A stretch of 15,937 bases of DNA from Periconia sp. R9002 (GCA_023627715.1 JAMAHW010000210.1:1-15937); one strand, 5' to 3'; shown: positions 1 to 9,723, counted from the first letter of the stretch. The notes: generated from the letters alone by a model not told the origin. Made by a program: numbers and translations.

Positions 1-3000
1 GGAGTCACCAGCACGATGCGAGCCCAGTACGGCGGTTTTCTCCCGTCCCACTTGGCGCAGGGGATGCCGAGCCGGTCACAGCGATCCTGCAGGTCGTCTC
101 GCAAGGCGTTCAGCGGAGCCACCACGACGGTGACGCCGTCCGGTGAGACCGACGCGGGGAGCATGAACAGCATGCTCTTGCCGGTGCCGGTAGCCATCAC
201 CACCAGCACGCGCATTCGTCGCTGCATTACAGCCTGGAGGCTTTGCGCTTGCTTGCCACGATACTCGGCGTCCGGCCGTCCAGCGAGCCGCCTGAACTCT
301 GCCTTGAGATCCACCGTTGCGAGCGACGACCAGCGTTGCCGTGCCTGCTTCTCTTGCTGCGCTATTATCTCCGCGCGGACACCAGGGTGCATGCGGCCGT
401 CCTCCCAGGCGGATGCAAACTCCAGCACGCGATGCCAGTCCATGCTCACGCGCCGGAACTCCTCTCGCTCGGCCATGGTCTGAAAGGGAGACTCCATCAT
501 GGAGCGGCCGTAGTTCCCTTCCTCGGTTTCCAGGCTGTGACCGGACTGCAGCGCTCGCGCGTTGCTCTTTGCCGGCGCTTTGTTCCAGTACAGCATCTCC
601 AGCCAGTCGCGTGCTTGTCCATCCTTCGCCAGCTCTCGGTGGATGGCTGGGTAGGCGTGCCGCCAGGAGCGGGTGCCGAGCGCAGCGTTCATGTATCGAA
701 ACGTCTGCTCGCGCAGCACCCGCCGTATGCGATCGGTGCCCCAGTACCCGTCTGGATTCGCTGACCGTGCCTCCGCACGGTCGGCATCGTCGTACTCGTC
801 TCCATCATCGCTCTCCTCGCTGTCGCTCTCGTCTCCCCACTGCTCTTCCGGCACTGGCTCCCAGAGGAAAGCGGTAGGGTGAGCAACGTTGTTATGCAGC
901 ATCTGAAGATCGTCTACGAACGGCCGACCGAGCCCGAGGAAATAGACCACCAGCTCGCCTACCTCCCTGGGGACGTAACGGTGAATCGTCTTGACTCGCT
1001 TGCTAAAGCTGTATCCCTTGTGGTACGTGGTGGTGAACGAGACCATACCGCCTTCGACGAGCACGCCTCGATACCCGATTCCCTCCGCGCTGTTCTCGCA
1101 TTGGATCGACGTGATTTCCGTACCACGGCCAGGCCCTCCGGCAGAGAAGTGGACCAGCGCAAAGAGACCTTCCTTGAACCTTCGCACCCCCTTCATGTAC
1201 GCGGCTACGGCGTGGTCTCGCCACAAGATCCGCGGCGGCTGTTGCGTGCCATCTACCCCACGGATGAATCTCTCCTTCAGTGCAGGCTCTTCGGACACCG
1301 GGTCCAGCAGCCAATCCTCCCAATCGTCCAGCTTGTTATCTGGGTGCTTCAGAAAGCTCCAACCCGTGGCGAGTTCGGCTGGCTGATCGACAAGTTGATC
1401 CATGGACAGCTCCGGAAGTGGAGTCGTCCCAGGCCGCACTTCGCCCGTCTCATCAACATCCAGGAGGAGCACGTCTTTCAGCAGCTGTAGTCGCACCGTC
1501 TCACACAGGCCCTTGACCATGGACCGGAGATCGGCAAGCGAGAAGCTCTGCTTGTCCACGAGAAGACGGTCCCCATCCCACGACACGGTGCCGGGCGTGT
1601 TGCGCCGCTTTGCCTGTGTCCTGGCGAGCGTACGCAAGCGGAGCATTCGATTCATGGGACTGGGCTTGCCTTGGAAGTCGGACAGCGTCATGAACCGTTC
1701 CGCCATGTCTCTGACCAGCTGGTAGGCAGCGAGCGCTGTATCGGCATCGTTTCGAAGCGCCCGATCTCGCTCGCAGCGGGCATAGTGGACCACGAGCGCC
1801 TTCGAGGTGGTGATCAGAGCGGAGAGCGTTGGCGAGAACTCGTGCGCCGGAACCCACCCACCGCCGTGGTGGTCCGGCTTGAGGCCTAGGACAGCCACTC
1901 CGCTTAGCAGGGCGCTCTTGTGCTCGTCGTCCAGCAAAGTATGGTCGAGCAGGGCGATCCAGAGGTGCAGGCATCCCTCTTCCAGTCTTTCTTTCTTGGC
2001 AACGTCCTGTGAGCGCGCTGTCCGCCCGAGTAACTGTAAAAGCGCGTGTTGCTTGCCCGTGAGCTGGTAGGGCGGTCGCTCGGCCTGGTCGTGTGTGCGC
2101 CACAGGTAGCAGAGTATACTCACTAGCCTTTGGCTGTACTTCTTGACCGTGCTGACTCGATGCCTTGCGTAGAAGGGCCGCTCGATAATCTCCAAGGTGA
2201 CTCTGCCTACCACCTCCGGCCGGCTGCTCTCAAAAGCTTTCCGTATCAGACGCTCCATGGCTTTACAGACATCGCGTAAGCCGGTGTCGTCCGATGCCCC
2301 CTCCTCCTTGCCGTGCGCGCCTATCTCTGCACCCGGTGGCTGTCTCGCGCGTAGGAGCGCTGCCCTTGGAAGGTCTTGTAGGTGCGGTACCCATTCCGTG
2401 AGCGTGAGCCACGGGTCAGCCTGCGAACGGATGCCCTCTTTGATCCTCTGCTCCGCAAGGGCTGCCTCCCGCTCTTTTCGCCGATGCTCTCGATCCGCCT
2501 TGACTCTCTGGCAGATATCCTCTATGTTTGTGGCCTCGGCGCTTGTCTCGACCCCAATGTACGCCGGCCAGCCAACCGCCTTGAACAAGCGCTGGCAGCG
2601 CTGGCCGTCTCGCCAGATTCGGTTCCTCGCATGCTTGCTTGCCTGCCTCATATCCCCCCCTCGCTTTTGTTCGTTCACCCAGTCATGCTTCTCCTTGCAG
2701 TGTTTCTGCATGCCCCGCAGCGAGACGCAGACGTACCAGCACCCCTCTACCAAGCAGGCCAACCCATCTCCTTGGGTCTTCAGGCCAGCGATGGGCTTCT
2801 GGGCGGGCTTTGGCACGCGCACGTCACCCGGTATCCAAGCGAGGTCGGGTAGCGCGTGTGCGATCGCTGCCAGGCTCTTACGCGTAGCAACGGCGACTTT
2901 AGGGTGGCGCTCTTTAAGGTGCGTGACGACCTGTGCCGGCGGTATCGCGGTAGCACATGGTTGGCAGACAATGACTCGCAGTTCAGGGAGGTGTTCAAAC

Positions 3001-3020
3001 AATTGCGCGAATGATTCCAT
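1..3020 (-). CDS. OrsD-like (DUF3505) zinc-finger protein fused to RecQ/DEAD-type helicase, 3' end outside window
   Basis: I translated the minus strand from ATG 3020-3018 to position 3: 1006 codons with no stop. An in-frame TAG at 3053-3051 lies just upstream, so 3020 is the first usable ATG. Two zinc-finger-like pairs are visible, C19-C22-H34-H39 and C89-C94-H107-H112. A charged, helix-prone stretch follows (about 155-190), then the OrsD-type segments DPWLTLTEW and GCLHLWIALLDHTL. Next come WSFLKHPDN, GRGTEI (R632) and YHKGY...IHRYVPREVGELVVYFL (667-695), and a strongly acidic patch (725-750). A RecQ-like start ends the visible part: Walker A ATGTGKS (K948) and motif Ia VVVAPLNALRDDL (about 965-978). 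The DEAH box and helicase C-terminal half would lie beyond the left edge. Known fungal proteins with this order include large, often subtelomeric RecQ-like helicases. Family assignment is from motif recognition; helicase activity is inferred. No intron is needed. Confidence 0.9.
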   Translation of the reverse strand, partial: MESFAQLFEHLPELRVIVCQPCATAIPPAQVVTHLKERHPKVAVATRKSLAAIAHALPDLAWIPGDVRVPKPAQKPIAGLKTQGDGLACLVEGCWYVCVSLRGMQKHCKEKHDWVNEQKRGGDMRQASKHARNRIWRDGQRCQRLFKAVGWPAYIGVETSAEATNIEDICQRVKADREHRRKEREAALAEQRIKEGIRSQADPWLTLTEWVPHLQDLPRAALLRARQPPGAEIGAHGKEEGASDDTGLRDVCKAMERLIRKAFESSRPEVVGRVTLEIIERPFYARHRVSTVKKYSQRLVSILCYLWRTHDQAERPPYQLTGKQHALLQLLGRTARSQDVAKKERLEEGCLHLWIALLDHTLLDDEHKSALLSGVAVLGLKPDHHGGGWVPAHEFSPTLSALITTSKALVVHYARCERDRALRNDADTALAAYQLVRDMAERFMTLSDFQGKPSPMNRMLRLRTLARTQAKRRNTPGTVSWDGDRLLVDKQSFSLADLRSMVKGLCETVRLQLLKDVLLLDVDETGEVRPGTTPLPELSMDQLVDQPAELATGWSFLKHPDNKLDDWEDWLLDPVSEEPALKERFIRGVDGTQQPPRILWRDHAVAAYMKGVRRFKEGLFALVHFSAGGPGRGTEITSIQCENSAEGIGYRGVLVEGGMVSFTTTYHKGYSFSKRVKTIHRYVPREVGELVVYFLGLGRPFVDDLQMLHNNVAHPTAFLWEPVPEEQWGDESDSEESDDGDEYDDADRAEARSANPDGYWGTDRIRRVLREQTFRYMNAALGTRSWRHAYPAIHRELAKDGQARDWLEMLYWNKAPAKSNARALQSGHSLETEEGNYGRSMMESPFQTMAEREEFRRVSMDWHRVLEFASAWEDGRMHPGVRAEIIAQQEKQARQRWSSLATVDLKAEFRRLAGRPDAEYRGKQAQSLQAVMQRRMRVLVVMATGTGKSMLFMLPASVSPDGVTVVVAPLNALRDDLQDRCDRLGIPCAKWDGRKPPYWARIVLVT

Positions 3021-3355
3021 GGGGCAGCGTAGAATGACATGAGTGCTATACTATATAGTCCTGTCCAAACCTGGCGTGCTATAGATACAGATCGTACCGC
3101 GACGAGACGCGACGCGTCGTTGCTCGTGCTAGATGTTCAACCCTATGGCGCGGTCGATTCCCACATCTGATCGACGTATCCGTGCTTGATGATCTGATCT
3201 CCGCTGGCGCTGGTTGGTGGGAGCGTGGTGGTACATCCGTGCGCCCCCTGACATCCCCCAGCCTCGGGTCGCACGTCAGAAAATAGCAAACATGCTTCGC
3301 GCGCAGCCTCCGTCCCAGCATCCCCCCAAGGTACAAGTAAGAGCAAATATCGGAA
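3021..3355. promoter_or_regulatory. Shared divergent intergenic/promoter region
   Basis: These 335 bp separate two start codons that point away from each other (3020 minus, 3356 plus), so both genes must be transcribed from here. A 10-bp TATA-containing palindrome ACTATATAGT lies at 3050-3059, about 30 bp upstream of the minus-strand ATG. That is close for a TATA box unless the 5' leader is nearly absent. The plus gene starts in the context GGAAATGG. No operator was recognised. Confidence 0.45.
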
Positions 3356-5061
3356 ATGGACTGGTCGACCGTGCTAGACGAAGCTGCAGAAAAGTTCGAT
3401 GGCGGTCCTCGGAGCTTTCCTGCCGCCCTCGACGCGGATTTGGCTCACCACGCGTACGAGCCGCCGAACGGAGACTACATGAAGCTGTTCTGGCACCAGG
3501 CCACCGTTCCAGGCTCGCAGCAAGACGCGTCCGTCCGCCCACACAGCGCAGGCTGGCTCATCCCCGACGAGGGCAGCATCTGCAAGCCCGTCTTCATCGC
3601 GCACTCTGTCCTCTCCGCCATCTGGCTGCTGCGCAAGACCCTCGCCGACGACGCCCTGACCGACGATGCCTGGAGCCGTCTGGTCTGCGCGGCCGAGTCG
3701 CTCGCGCGGGACGAGAGCAGGGAGCCGCCGCCGTCTGCGCAGAAACCCCTTGCTTCCCCTTCGCAGCAGGCCTCTGCTCTGCTGCTGCAGCAGCAAAGGA
3801 AGCGACCGTTGCCCTCTGCGCCAGCCCCCACCCCAAAGCGCGCTCGAACAGAAACCAACAAGACGCCTTCAATTGCCTCTCAGCCATCCGAGTCCGGCGA
3901 GCCGGACGAACAACCAGAAGACCCGCCCAGGCACACGACGACCGTCTCCAATAACAACCGCCGTGCCGAGCTGGCACGCAGCAAGAGACTCGTCCTCTTG
4001 GCCTCGTAGCGCCCGACGATGGAGCCACCGTCAAGGAGAAGGCCGCCTACGCCTCCATCACGCAACAGGACGAGCCGACCATCGCCTGGATCATCAAGCA
4101 GCCCACTTCCGGCGAGACGCCCTTCTACACGTCCACCAAAAGGCCCTACCTCACCGCCTGCACCCTCCTAGAGAAAGCGCGGGTTCTCGGAAACCAGTCC
4201 TCCTTGTGCCACGCTGCCCTGTTTCTCCAAGCTTGGCGTAAACGCGGCTCGCCCTTTCGGAGTGAAGGTGAGCTCGCTGGCAGCCAGGCTAGGATCGGCA
4301 CAATCGCCAGACGCCGAGAGCTTCCTTGGGCGCGCGATGAGGTAGATAGGGACTTCTGCTTTGCCTATAAGCTGTGCACCCGCTGCGACACGGATATGGC
4401 AGCCATCCACATCGAGAGCCGTTGGGCCGCCGCTCTCCTGGGCCAGGCGTATTCCAAGAGGGTGGCGCAGATCCGGGCCGAGGACCTCCTGTCCAGCAAC
4501 GACAGGACGCGGAATCGCTACGGACAGGGTAAGGTCAGCACCCAGGCGACGAAAGCGCTCATGGAGTTAGTTGGTCTTGACGTTACCGAGAAGAATAAGA
4601 GGTCCTTCCAAAGACGGCTGGAGCGAGGGAAGCGCTGGTACTCCGTCACGCAGACGTTGGGTTGGGGCATGCTCACCCTGGTTCCGCACGAGGAGATTTC
4701 GAACAGCTGGATAGAAGGCAGACTCCTCCTGGACCAGTTAGCTGTTTGGATGGAGCTGGTCAAGAAGGAGCGGCAGGAGATCTACATGGCTAGCAAGGCA
4801 CTGGAGAGCTGGTTAGGGCCAGAGGGGATTGCTGGTGGGCCCATTGGTGAGAAGCAGACGCTGAGCATTGAGGCAGAGGCACCCGCTGCCATCTACGAGA
4901 TCAACGAGGTTCGGGATAGCGAAGACGAGGGGACAGAGAACGAGACGGATAGTAGTGCTGATAATAGCGTTGACGAGCAGAGTCGTGCATCGTCTAACCC
5001 TGCGCCAGCTTTGCGGTTACGACAGCTTACTATATCGGAGTTGTTCGATCCCATCGCGTAG
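3356..5061 (+). CDS. Uncharacterised protein, divergent partner of the OrsD-helicase; one frame break near 4007
   Basis: The first frame runs from ATG 3356 to TAG 4007-4009 (217 aa). The next frame is open from 3955 to TAA/TAG-terminated 5061, with protein-like content from about 4010 onward. Lack of one base near 4006-4007 (for example TCG-GTA becoming TCGTA) would explain the shift and give about 568 residues. I found no convincing intron with a suitable acceptor. The N-terminal half has a Gln/Leu run (about 142-147), a basic nuclear-localisation-like PKRART (about 160) and a Pro/Ser/Glu-rich linker. The C-terminal half has CTRC, a basic helical region (NRYGQGK, RRLERGKRWYSVTQTLGWG) and a very acidic tail ending LTISELFDPIA. 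I recognise no family. Its head-to-head position suggests co-expression with the OrsD-helicase; a nuclear, possibly DNA-associated role is inference. The break may be real decay or a sequencing error. Confidence 0.65.
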
Positions 5062-6163
5062 ATAGTACGTTAGAAGCTATTCCGTCTCTATGTTACCCTG
5101 CCTTATCGATAGTGCCGTCCAACGTCGCGAACATTGCCACGTAAATTGAGTCCATCTCCCACGCACCCACTTTATCTTCGTTTATTCTAGATATATAACA
5201 TACAATTGGGGCACACTTTCTACACGTTCTGTCGGAGTTGCAGTTGTATCGGAGCACGGGAATAGCGAAAGAATACACTCCAAAAAAGCGAACGAATACA
5301 CTCAAGTGTCCGTGCTCACGCTAAAATTTGTACAGGGAAAGCGAACGAATACACTGTATTCGTTCGTAGAATCAATGGGAGGGCGGGCTCCGGTGTGTTT
5401 ACATAAAGACCAAGTGCATCAAGGCGCTGTTTACAGAGGTCGACAAATATTTGGGGCATACTGACAGAGGGTGAGAAACTTGTCTCATATCAGCTACGAG
5501 AAGAGGCACTACATAGGGGTATGCCAAGGCCCTAGGGACGCCTGATCACGTGCCAGGCCGATCCAGATCGGCGACCTCCATCACATACTGCAATGATTTT
5601 AAGAAGACGAACATGCGGCAGGGAGTTGGAATGGTTCGGCAAGAGCAAAGAGTTCGTCCTGTGCGACATGATTGGGTGAAGACTTAATGCGAGACAGGTC
5701 GCCAAAGGGGGGGCGCTCTGCGAGATGTAGCAGTGTGAGGGGCTGCGCAAAGATCCATAAGATGTAAGTGGATACAAGAGAGTTGTATTCGATAGAGTGC
5801 TAACCATAGGATAGATAGAGCTTATATGTTACCAGATGTTCTTCCCGGTCGTCGGGTCCGCCAAGACGATGCTGCCTGCTTCCCGTTCGCTCCTGCTCGT
5901 AATATCTAAGCGGCAGGACTCTGATAGTTCCATCGAGGGATAATTGGGGTCCAGGTGGCTTCCCAATGCGTCGATCGAGATAATCTCCCCTATTGCACAA
6001 TCTCTGAAGGTTTCACCGAGGGACCATCAGGGTCTGACCCGTGACAAGAGGTGCACTAAGCGGGGTGGCTTGAGCGGGAGAGCTAACTAGATTGAGTTTA
6101 GTTTTGGAGTACGGCGTACTCCATGAGGGAATACTTGAGTAAGGCTCACTCTGTATTCGAGAT
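5062..6163. other. Intergenic region without a supportable gene
   Basis: Short open frames here have no recognisable composition or motifs. The stretch holds the 15-bp repeat cluster at 5265-5366 and a small inverted repeat at 5557-5572 (7-bp arms, GCCGATC/GATCGGC). Transcripts of the gene ending at 5061 and of the transcription factor ending at 6164 converge on it, so both terminators should lie here, but I could not place either. Confidence 0.5.
5265..5366. repeat. Three 15-bp direct repeats, the last within a 25-nt palindrome
   Basis: GCGAAAGAATACACT occurs at 5265-5279, and GCGAACGAATACACT at 5288-5302 and 5341-5355. The third copy is followed by its own inverse: arms CGAACGAATACA (5342-5353) and TGTATTCGTTCG (5355-5366) match perfectly around a single C at 5354. 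The function is not known; a protein-binding cluster or the terminal structure of a mobile unit are both possible. Confidence 0.85.
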
Positions 6164-7775
6164 TCAGATCGTATGTCTGCCTGACCCATCACCGGCGAGG
6201 CTGATTCCCGCCATCTTCGACCTCAACGCGAGCTTAAAACCTTTTCCATGTCCAATCCTGTCTAAGCACTTCAATATCCACTCTCGAGTATGGGCCGGAA
6301 CATCTTCGACCATGTTAGCCACGTGTATGCCACAGAGCAGAAAGAACGGTCCGATTCCCTTGCTAGTCTGACTCGTCCTCAAATGTCCATTCTCGTCGAT
6401 ATCTCCAAGCATAAAAGCCGCGCTCGCGCAAACATCTCCAATGACTAAAAGAAGATCATGACGCAAAATTTCTGGGGAGGTGTGAAAATTCAGTCTTTGG
6501 GCCCCTGATAGATGGTCGAGACTGGTTATCAACGTTTTGAGAAGGTGTATCCTGCCGCACCAGAAAAAAATCCATAAAGCGGCATGACGAATGGATTTGA
6601 AACCATAGAGGCTGGTTGGGAAGAGCGATTTGTCCAAATTGCCACCATGCTCACTTTCAATCACTACATCTTTAGGCTGCCATTCCTTAGGAAGGACATT
6701 CTGCCACCCAATTAATCGGGCCTGAATGAAAAGGCCAGTGTGCACCTCTTGGACCAAATCCGATATCGCAGAGTCCGTGTAGGGGGGTTGTGAGATAAGG
6801 AATTTCACCGCACTGATGCAATCAGAGGCCTCATGCAGGAGGCGCCACAGGTGGTCGTTCAGCGGAAATGGACGCAGCATGTAGAGGCCAAAATTTGCAT
6901 CTGCAGTGATTAGCTGAGGAGCAGTCCCATCGAGGGCCGTCATCCATGATCTCTCTTGAATTATAGTGAACATCTTTCTTCCAGCTGCAGACTGGAATTG
7001 CCGCATTCCCCTTGTTCGAGCGATTTCCATCAGAGCTTCTTGGTGTGCATGCCGAGGCGAGAACTCGCTTTGGAAAACCTGATTCTGATAAGTAACCCAC
7101 ATCCGACTGCATATCTATTTCACATTACCTCGTAATACTGGACTAGCAAGATGGCTGCCAATGTGCTGTCATTGACTTTCTCGGGGGTTGCTACCGAGGC
7201 GGCCAACGACTTCAAAGCGCGGCCGTAGAAAACGCGAGACACGGCCTCCAGGTGATGAAAAGAGGAAACATTGGCCAAATACGCCGTTGCTGCAGCGAGT
7301 AACGCTGCCTGTAAACATACCGAGTCTTCATTTTGGCTTATGAGACGGGGCAAGAAATCCAAAGATCCTTCTTCAGCTCCGGTTTTGACGAAGCTGAAAT
7401 TTTCAAAGAAGTGTGCGATGGAAATTTGTTCCCAGCTAGTGGAAAGCCTTGGGATCTCGATTGTTTCTTTGCGCCGGCTTGGGGCAGTCGACACGGATAT
7501 GGTATTCCGCTTTGGATTTGACGGGCTTTTAGACAGCGAGAATACGACCTTCCCTGCAGCAGAGCTATTCATGGATCGAAATATGGCCTCATCGAGCTCC
7601 CGATATCCGGGGCAGATCCTATCCGCCCGAGTGCAACGCGCACAGCTGGGTCGGGCTTCGTCGCACTGATGACTTGGTTACCAGATTAGCTGACTGATTC
7701 TTCATTGAAGCTTACTTTTACTTTCATCCTCCTACATGAGTGGCATCCTCTGCTGAACAATGGGCGGGCGGACAT
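6164..7775 (-). CDS. Zn2Cys6 transcription factor with fungal-specific regulatory domain (Fungal_trans_2 type), 3 exons
   Basis: Exon 1 is 7775-7716, exon 2 is 7665-7129, and exon 3 is 7078-6164, giving about 503 residues. The first intron (7715-7666, 50 nt) begins GTAAGC, has a branch-like GCTAATC and ends CATCAG. Splicing joins the two halves of a canonical zinc cluster with Cys11, Cys14, Cys21, Cys28, Cys31 and Cys38 (C-x2-C-x6-C-x6-C-x2-C-x6-C) and Pro-Gly-Tyr at the end. The second intron starts GTAATG at 7128 and ends at 7079 (50 nt) or 7085 (44 nt); both keep frame. The rest reads like a Fungal_trans_2 regulatory region: SIAHFFENF-type start, ALLAAATAYLA, FYGRALKSL, STLAAILLVQYYE, HQEALMEIARTRGMRQF. 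Family members bind CGG-containing DNA in the nucleus. The target is unknown and no biosynthetic neighbours are in view. An upstream in-frame ATG at 7919 is possible but would add an unusual leader. Confidence 0.9.
7079..7128 (-). other. Intron 2 of the Zn2Cys6 gene, with two in-frame acceptors
   Basis: The donor GTAATG follows the QYYE codons. Two acceptors six bases apart (TATCAG ending 7085, AATCAG ending 7079) both keep the frame; the products differ by the two residues Asn-Gln. No strong branch consensus is visible. Confidence 0.75.
7666..7715 (-). other. Intron 1 of the Zn2Cys6 gene
   Basis: This is a 50-nt intron reading on the minus strand from GTAAGC (7715) to ATCAG (7666), with CTAAT as probable branch site. 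It separates the first two zinc-binding cysteines from the last four, and only its removal gives the full Cys6 pattern. Confidence 0.9.
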
Positions 7776-8291
7776 GGCGCGAATACCTACTGTAGATGTT
7801 TTTAGGTGCTTGTGATGGGTTGAGCATGACATGAGATGAGCCTCCTTGAAGTTGCATATCCGGAAAGTCCGAAAGATCTGTGCACAAACCAAGCTCTGCA
7901 CCGCCCCACCACACACCAAAAAGCAAAGCCAGCAGTCCCAAGAGGTCCGTCTCTCCTTCTTTAACTGTTATCTACATTTGCCTGCCCGTTACTATAGTCA
8001 AGAGTTCGTATACAATTGTGCACCTTATTCTCAGCTGGTAGGGGCGGCTACCCCTGTGTATCGTGCCGTTATAACGTAACGTGTCCGTGCACCAGTCGGT
8101 CATGGTCGCAGGCCAAGCGCTGTCGTGAACCTAGACCGCATTGCTAATCGTGCCGTGCAAGGGACGAGATATAAGTTGAGCTGTGATGCTAGAATACACA
8201 CCCTTCTTAATATTCCATAAGTTACATATAACTACCGCACCTGACCGTGCGACATCAGCACACGAGTACCCCACCAAAAACCGCGTCGTCA

Positions 8292-8344
8292 TACAATGTA
8301 CACCATAAATAGCTGCGCAATAGTATTAATGGTATACCATTGTA
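8292..8344. repeat. Hairpin-forming inverted repeat with inner 12-bp palindrome
   Basis: The left arm TACAATGTACACCAT (8292-8306) pairs with 8329-8344 apart from a one-base bulge and one mismatch. The right arm contains the perfect palindrome ATGGTATACCAT (8329-8340). The loop is about 22 nt. No function is assigned. Confidence 0.6.
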
Positions 8345-9173
8345 AATTACTGTGATCTATTGACTATTTGAGTTTCACCTAGTGTTAATCACATAAATCG
8401 CGCTGGGAGGTGGATGGTTACGTTATCTCATTATAACCGTTAGTGTTTTGCACCACCGAGGCTTGTGCACTGTCAGCGGCTTAGCAACTCTACAGTAACG
8501 GTAAGCACATCGAGTGTGCAATGTGTGGAGTGGTATCTACACACGGTAACCATGCGCTAGATCATCACATCGGAGACGTGCATTTCAGGATAAGCGATAC
8601 TTTCGACAGGAGCGGCTAGCCATCCCTCTGAATGACGCAACTGATCGGAAGGGCGAGGCTGGCAAAGAATACGCCGCTTCATAAGCGGGATGCCATACAT
8701 CTGTGCACAGCATGCATGCATGGACTGCATAAGATGCTGACTCGTACGTCGGGGCAAATTGTGCGCAGAGCGAGGAACGATAAGCGATCGAATAAGCATT
8801 TGTTGTACCGGTATACTTCGCCACACGCTGGCCGACAAGCAGCTTACTGCTCATTCTTTCTTCTGCACCGAATGCACGCTGAAGCAAACCCGTCCTTCCG
8901 AGAGCAGCACCCGCGCTCGACAGACAGTTGAGGCAAACCTGTGTCGCGCGTGTCGGTGGCTCGTTGGATGATACTGCTGATACCACCCGATAAATTAGGT
9001 CATGATTCAAATGGTAGGGACCGAACTTAGCCACTTTATGGCTCATTTTCAACGTTTCTATCTTCTTATTTAGCATGTTTCTATTAAAAATAGCACTTCC
9101 CATGTTTTTTCATTCGAAGGCCATATTGTTGAGGTCCAGGACTACGTTAAGCACCACAGCAGGTTTTGATGAC

Positions 9174-9400
9174 TTGTGTCAAATTAGGACAAGCGTCGAT
9201 GGAACTGAGACAGAACCCAACAGAATACGCCTAGTTCCGTGTGCACGGGTCATCCACTATAGGGGCTCTAAGAAAAAGATCTTCACCTCATGCAGAGACA
9301 GACGACGACGTGGGGACACGGCAGCCCCCAAGAATGATTACATTGTTTTCCTTTTTTTTACTCTACGTGACTTCAGAAGCCACCCTCAAATCTGACACAA
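9174..9400. repeat. Possible 227-bp inverted-repeat element
   Basis: TTGTGTCAAATT at 9174-9185 is matched by AATCTGACACAA at 9389-9400 (11 of 12 bases inverted). The core TGTCARATT resembles the terminal repeat of the three small elements inside the hAT transposon. No target-site duplication is visible, so this could be chance or an old, decayed copy. Confidence 0.3.
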
Positions 9401-9501
9401 CCACACCACCTTTCAGCGCGAATAACTCTACAACCATTGCCTTGACAGAAAATCGAAAGAGTACATTGAATTCGTAGGCCCTTCATGTACGTAGAAAGAC
9501 C

Positions 9502-9702
9502 TTAAAATAAAAAATTTATTCCTCGAAATCTCCTGACCTTGCCCGCATATCCTACCTTCATGATCCCGGCTACCTTGCCCATGAAGTAAATGAGGAGCAA
9601 GAGCCGTTCAAGGAATGCATCAATCTTAGCGATGTATTTTTTCGCTGCTGCCATTTTCCACAGAACTTTAGAATCTTTCTTACGCAGCTCCACGAATTCA
9701 GC
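9502..9702 (-). pseudogene. 3' fragment of the second OrsD-like gene, beyond the hAT insertion
   Basis: Reading minus from the target duplication at 9702, the frame continues exactly where the piece at 13259-15056 stops: LRAEF is followed by VELRKKDSKVLWKMAAAKKY and FLERLLLLIYF. This parallels the intact copy (LKERFIRG..., RILWRDHAVAAYMK, FKEGLFALVHF). Similarity fades near 9570, before the RGTEI segment, and the frame stops at 9504-9502. No helicase domain follows, so this copy is truncated as well as interrupted. Confidence 0.75.
9695..9702. repeat. hAT target-site duplication, left copy
   Basis: AATTCAGC directly precedes the CAGGG end of the transposon and is identical to 13259-13266. 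Eight base pairs is the duplication size typical of the hAT superfamily. Confidence 0.95.
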
Positions 9703-9723
9703 CAGGGCTTCCAACGTAGCGTA
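9703..9723 (+). repeat. Left terminal inverted repeat of the hAT element
   Basis: Twenty of its 21 bases match the inverse of 13238-13258; the single difference is base 7 (T here, A in the inverted right copy). Confidence 0.93.

Larger units (their letters stand above)
7776..9501. other. Intergenic region with no supportable gene
   Basis: This holds the upstream region of the Zn2Cys6 gene and about 1.5 kb of mixed-composition DNA. Open frames here (for example minus 9103-8585) lack recognisable domains. The visible structure is a hairpin-forming inverted repeat at 8292-8344 and a possible 227-bp inverted-repeat element at 9174-9400. Confidence 0.5.

Noticed and set aside
3214..3954. Plus-strand 246-codon open frame
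   Set aside because: Arg/Ala/Pro-rich shadow of the GC-rich true frame starting at 3356; no domain features.
5093..5305. Minus-strand 70-codon frame with several Cys
   Set aside because: Short, overlaps the repeat cluster, and no zinc-binding spacing is evident.
8585..9103. Minus-strand 172-codon open frame
   Set aside because: No recognisable motif, a second overlapping frame is equally open, and no promoter or intron evidence supports it.
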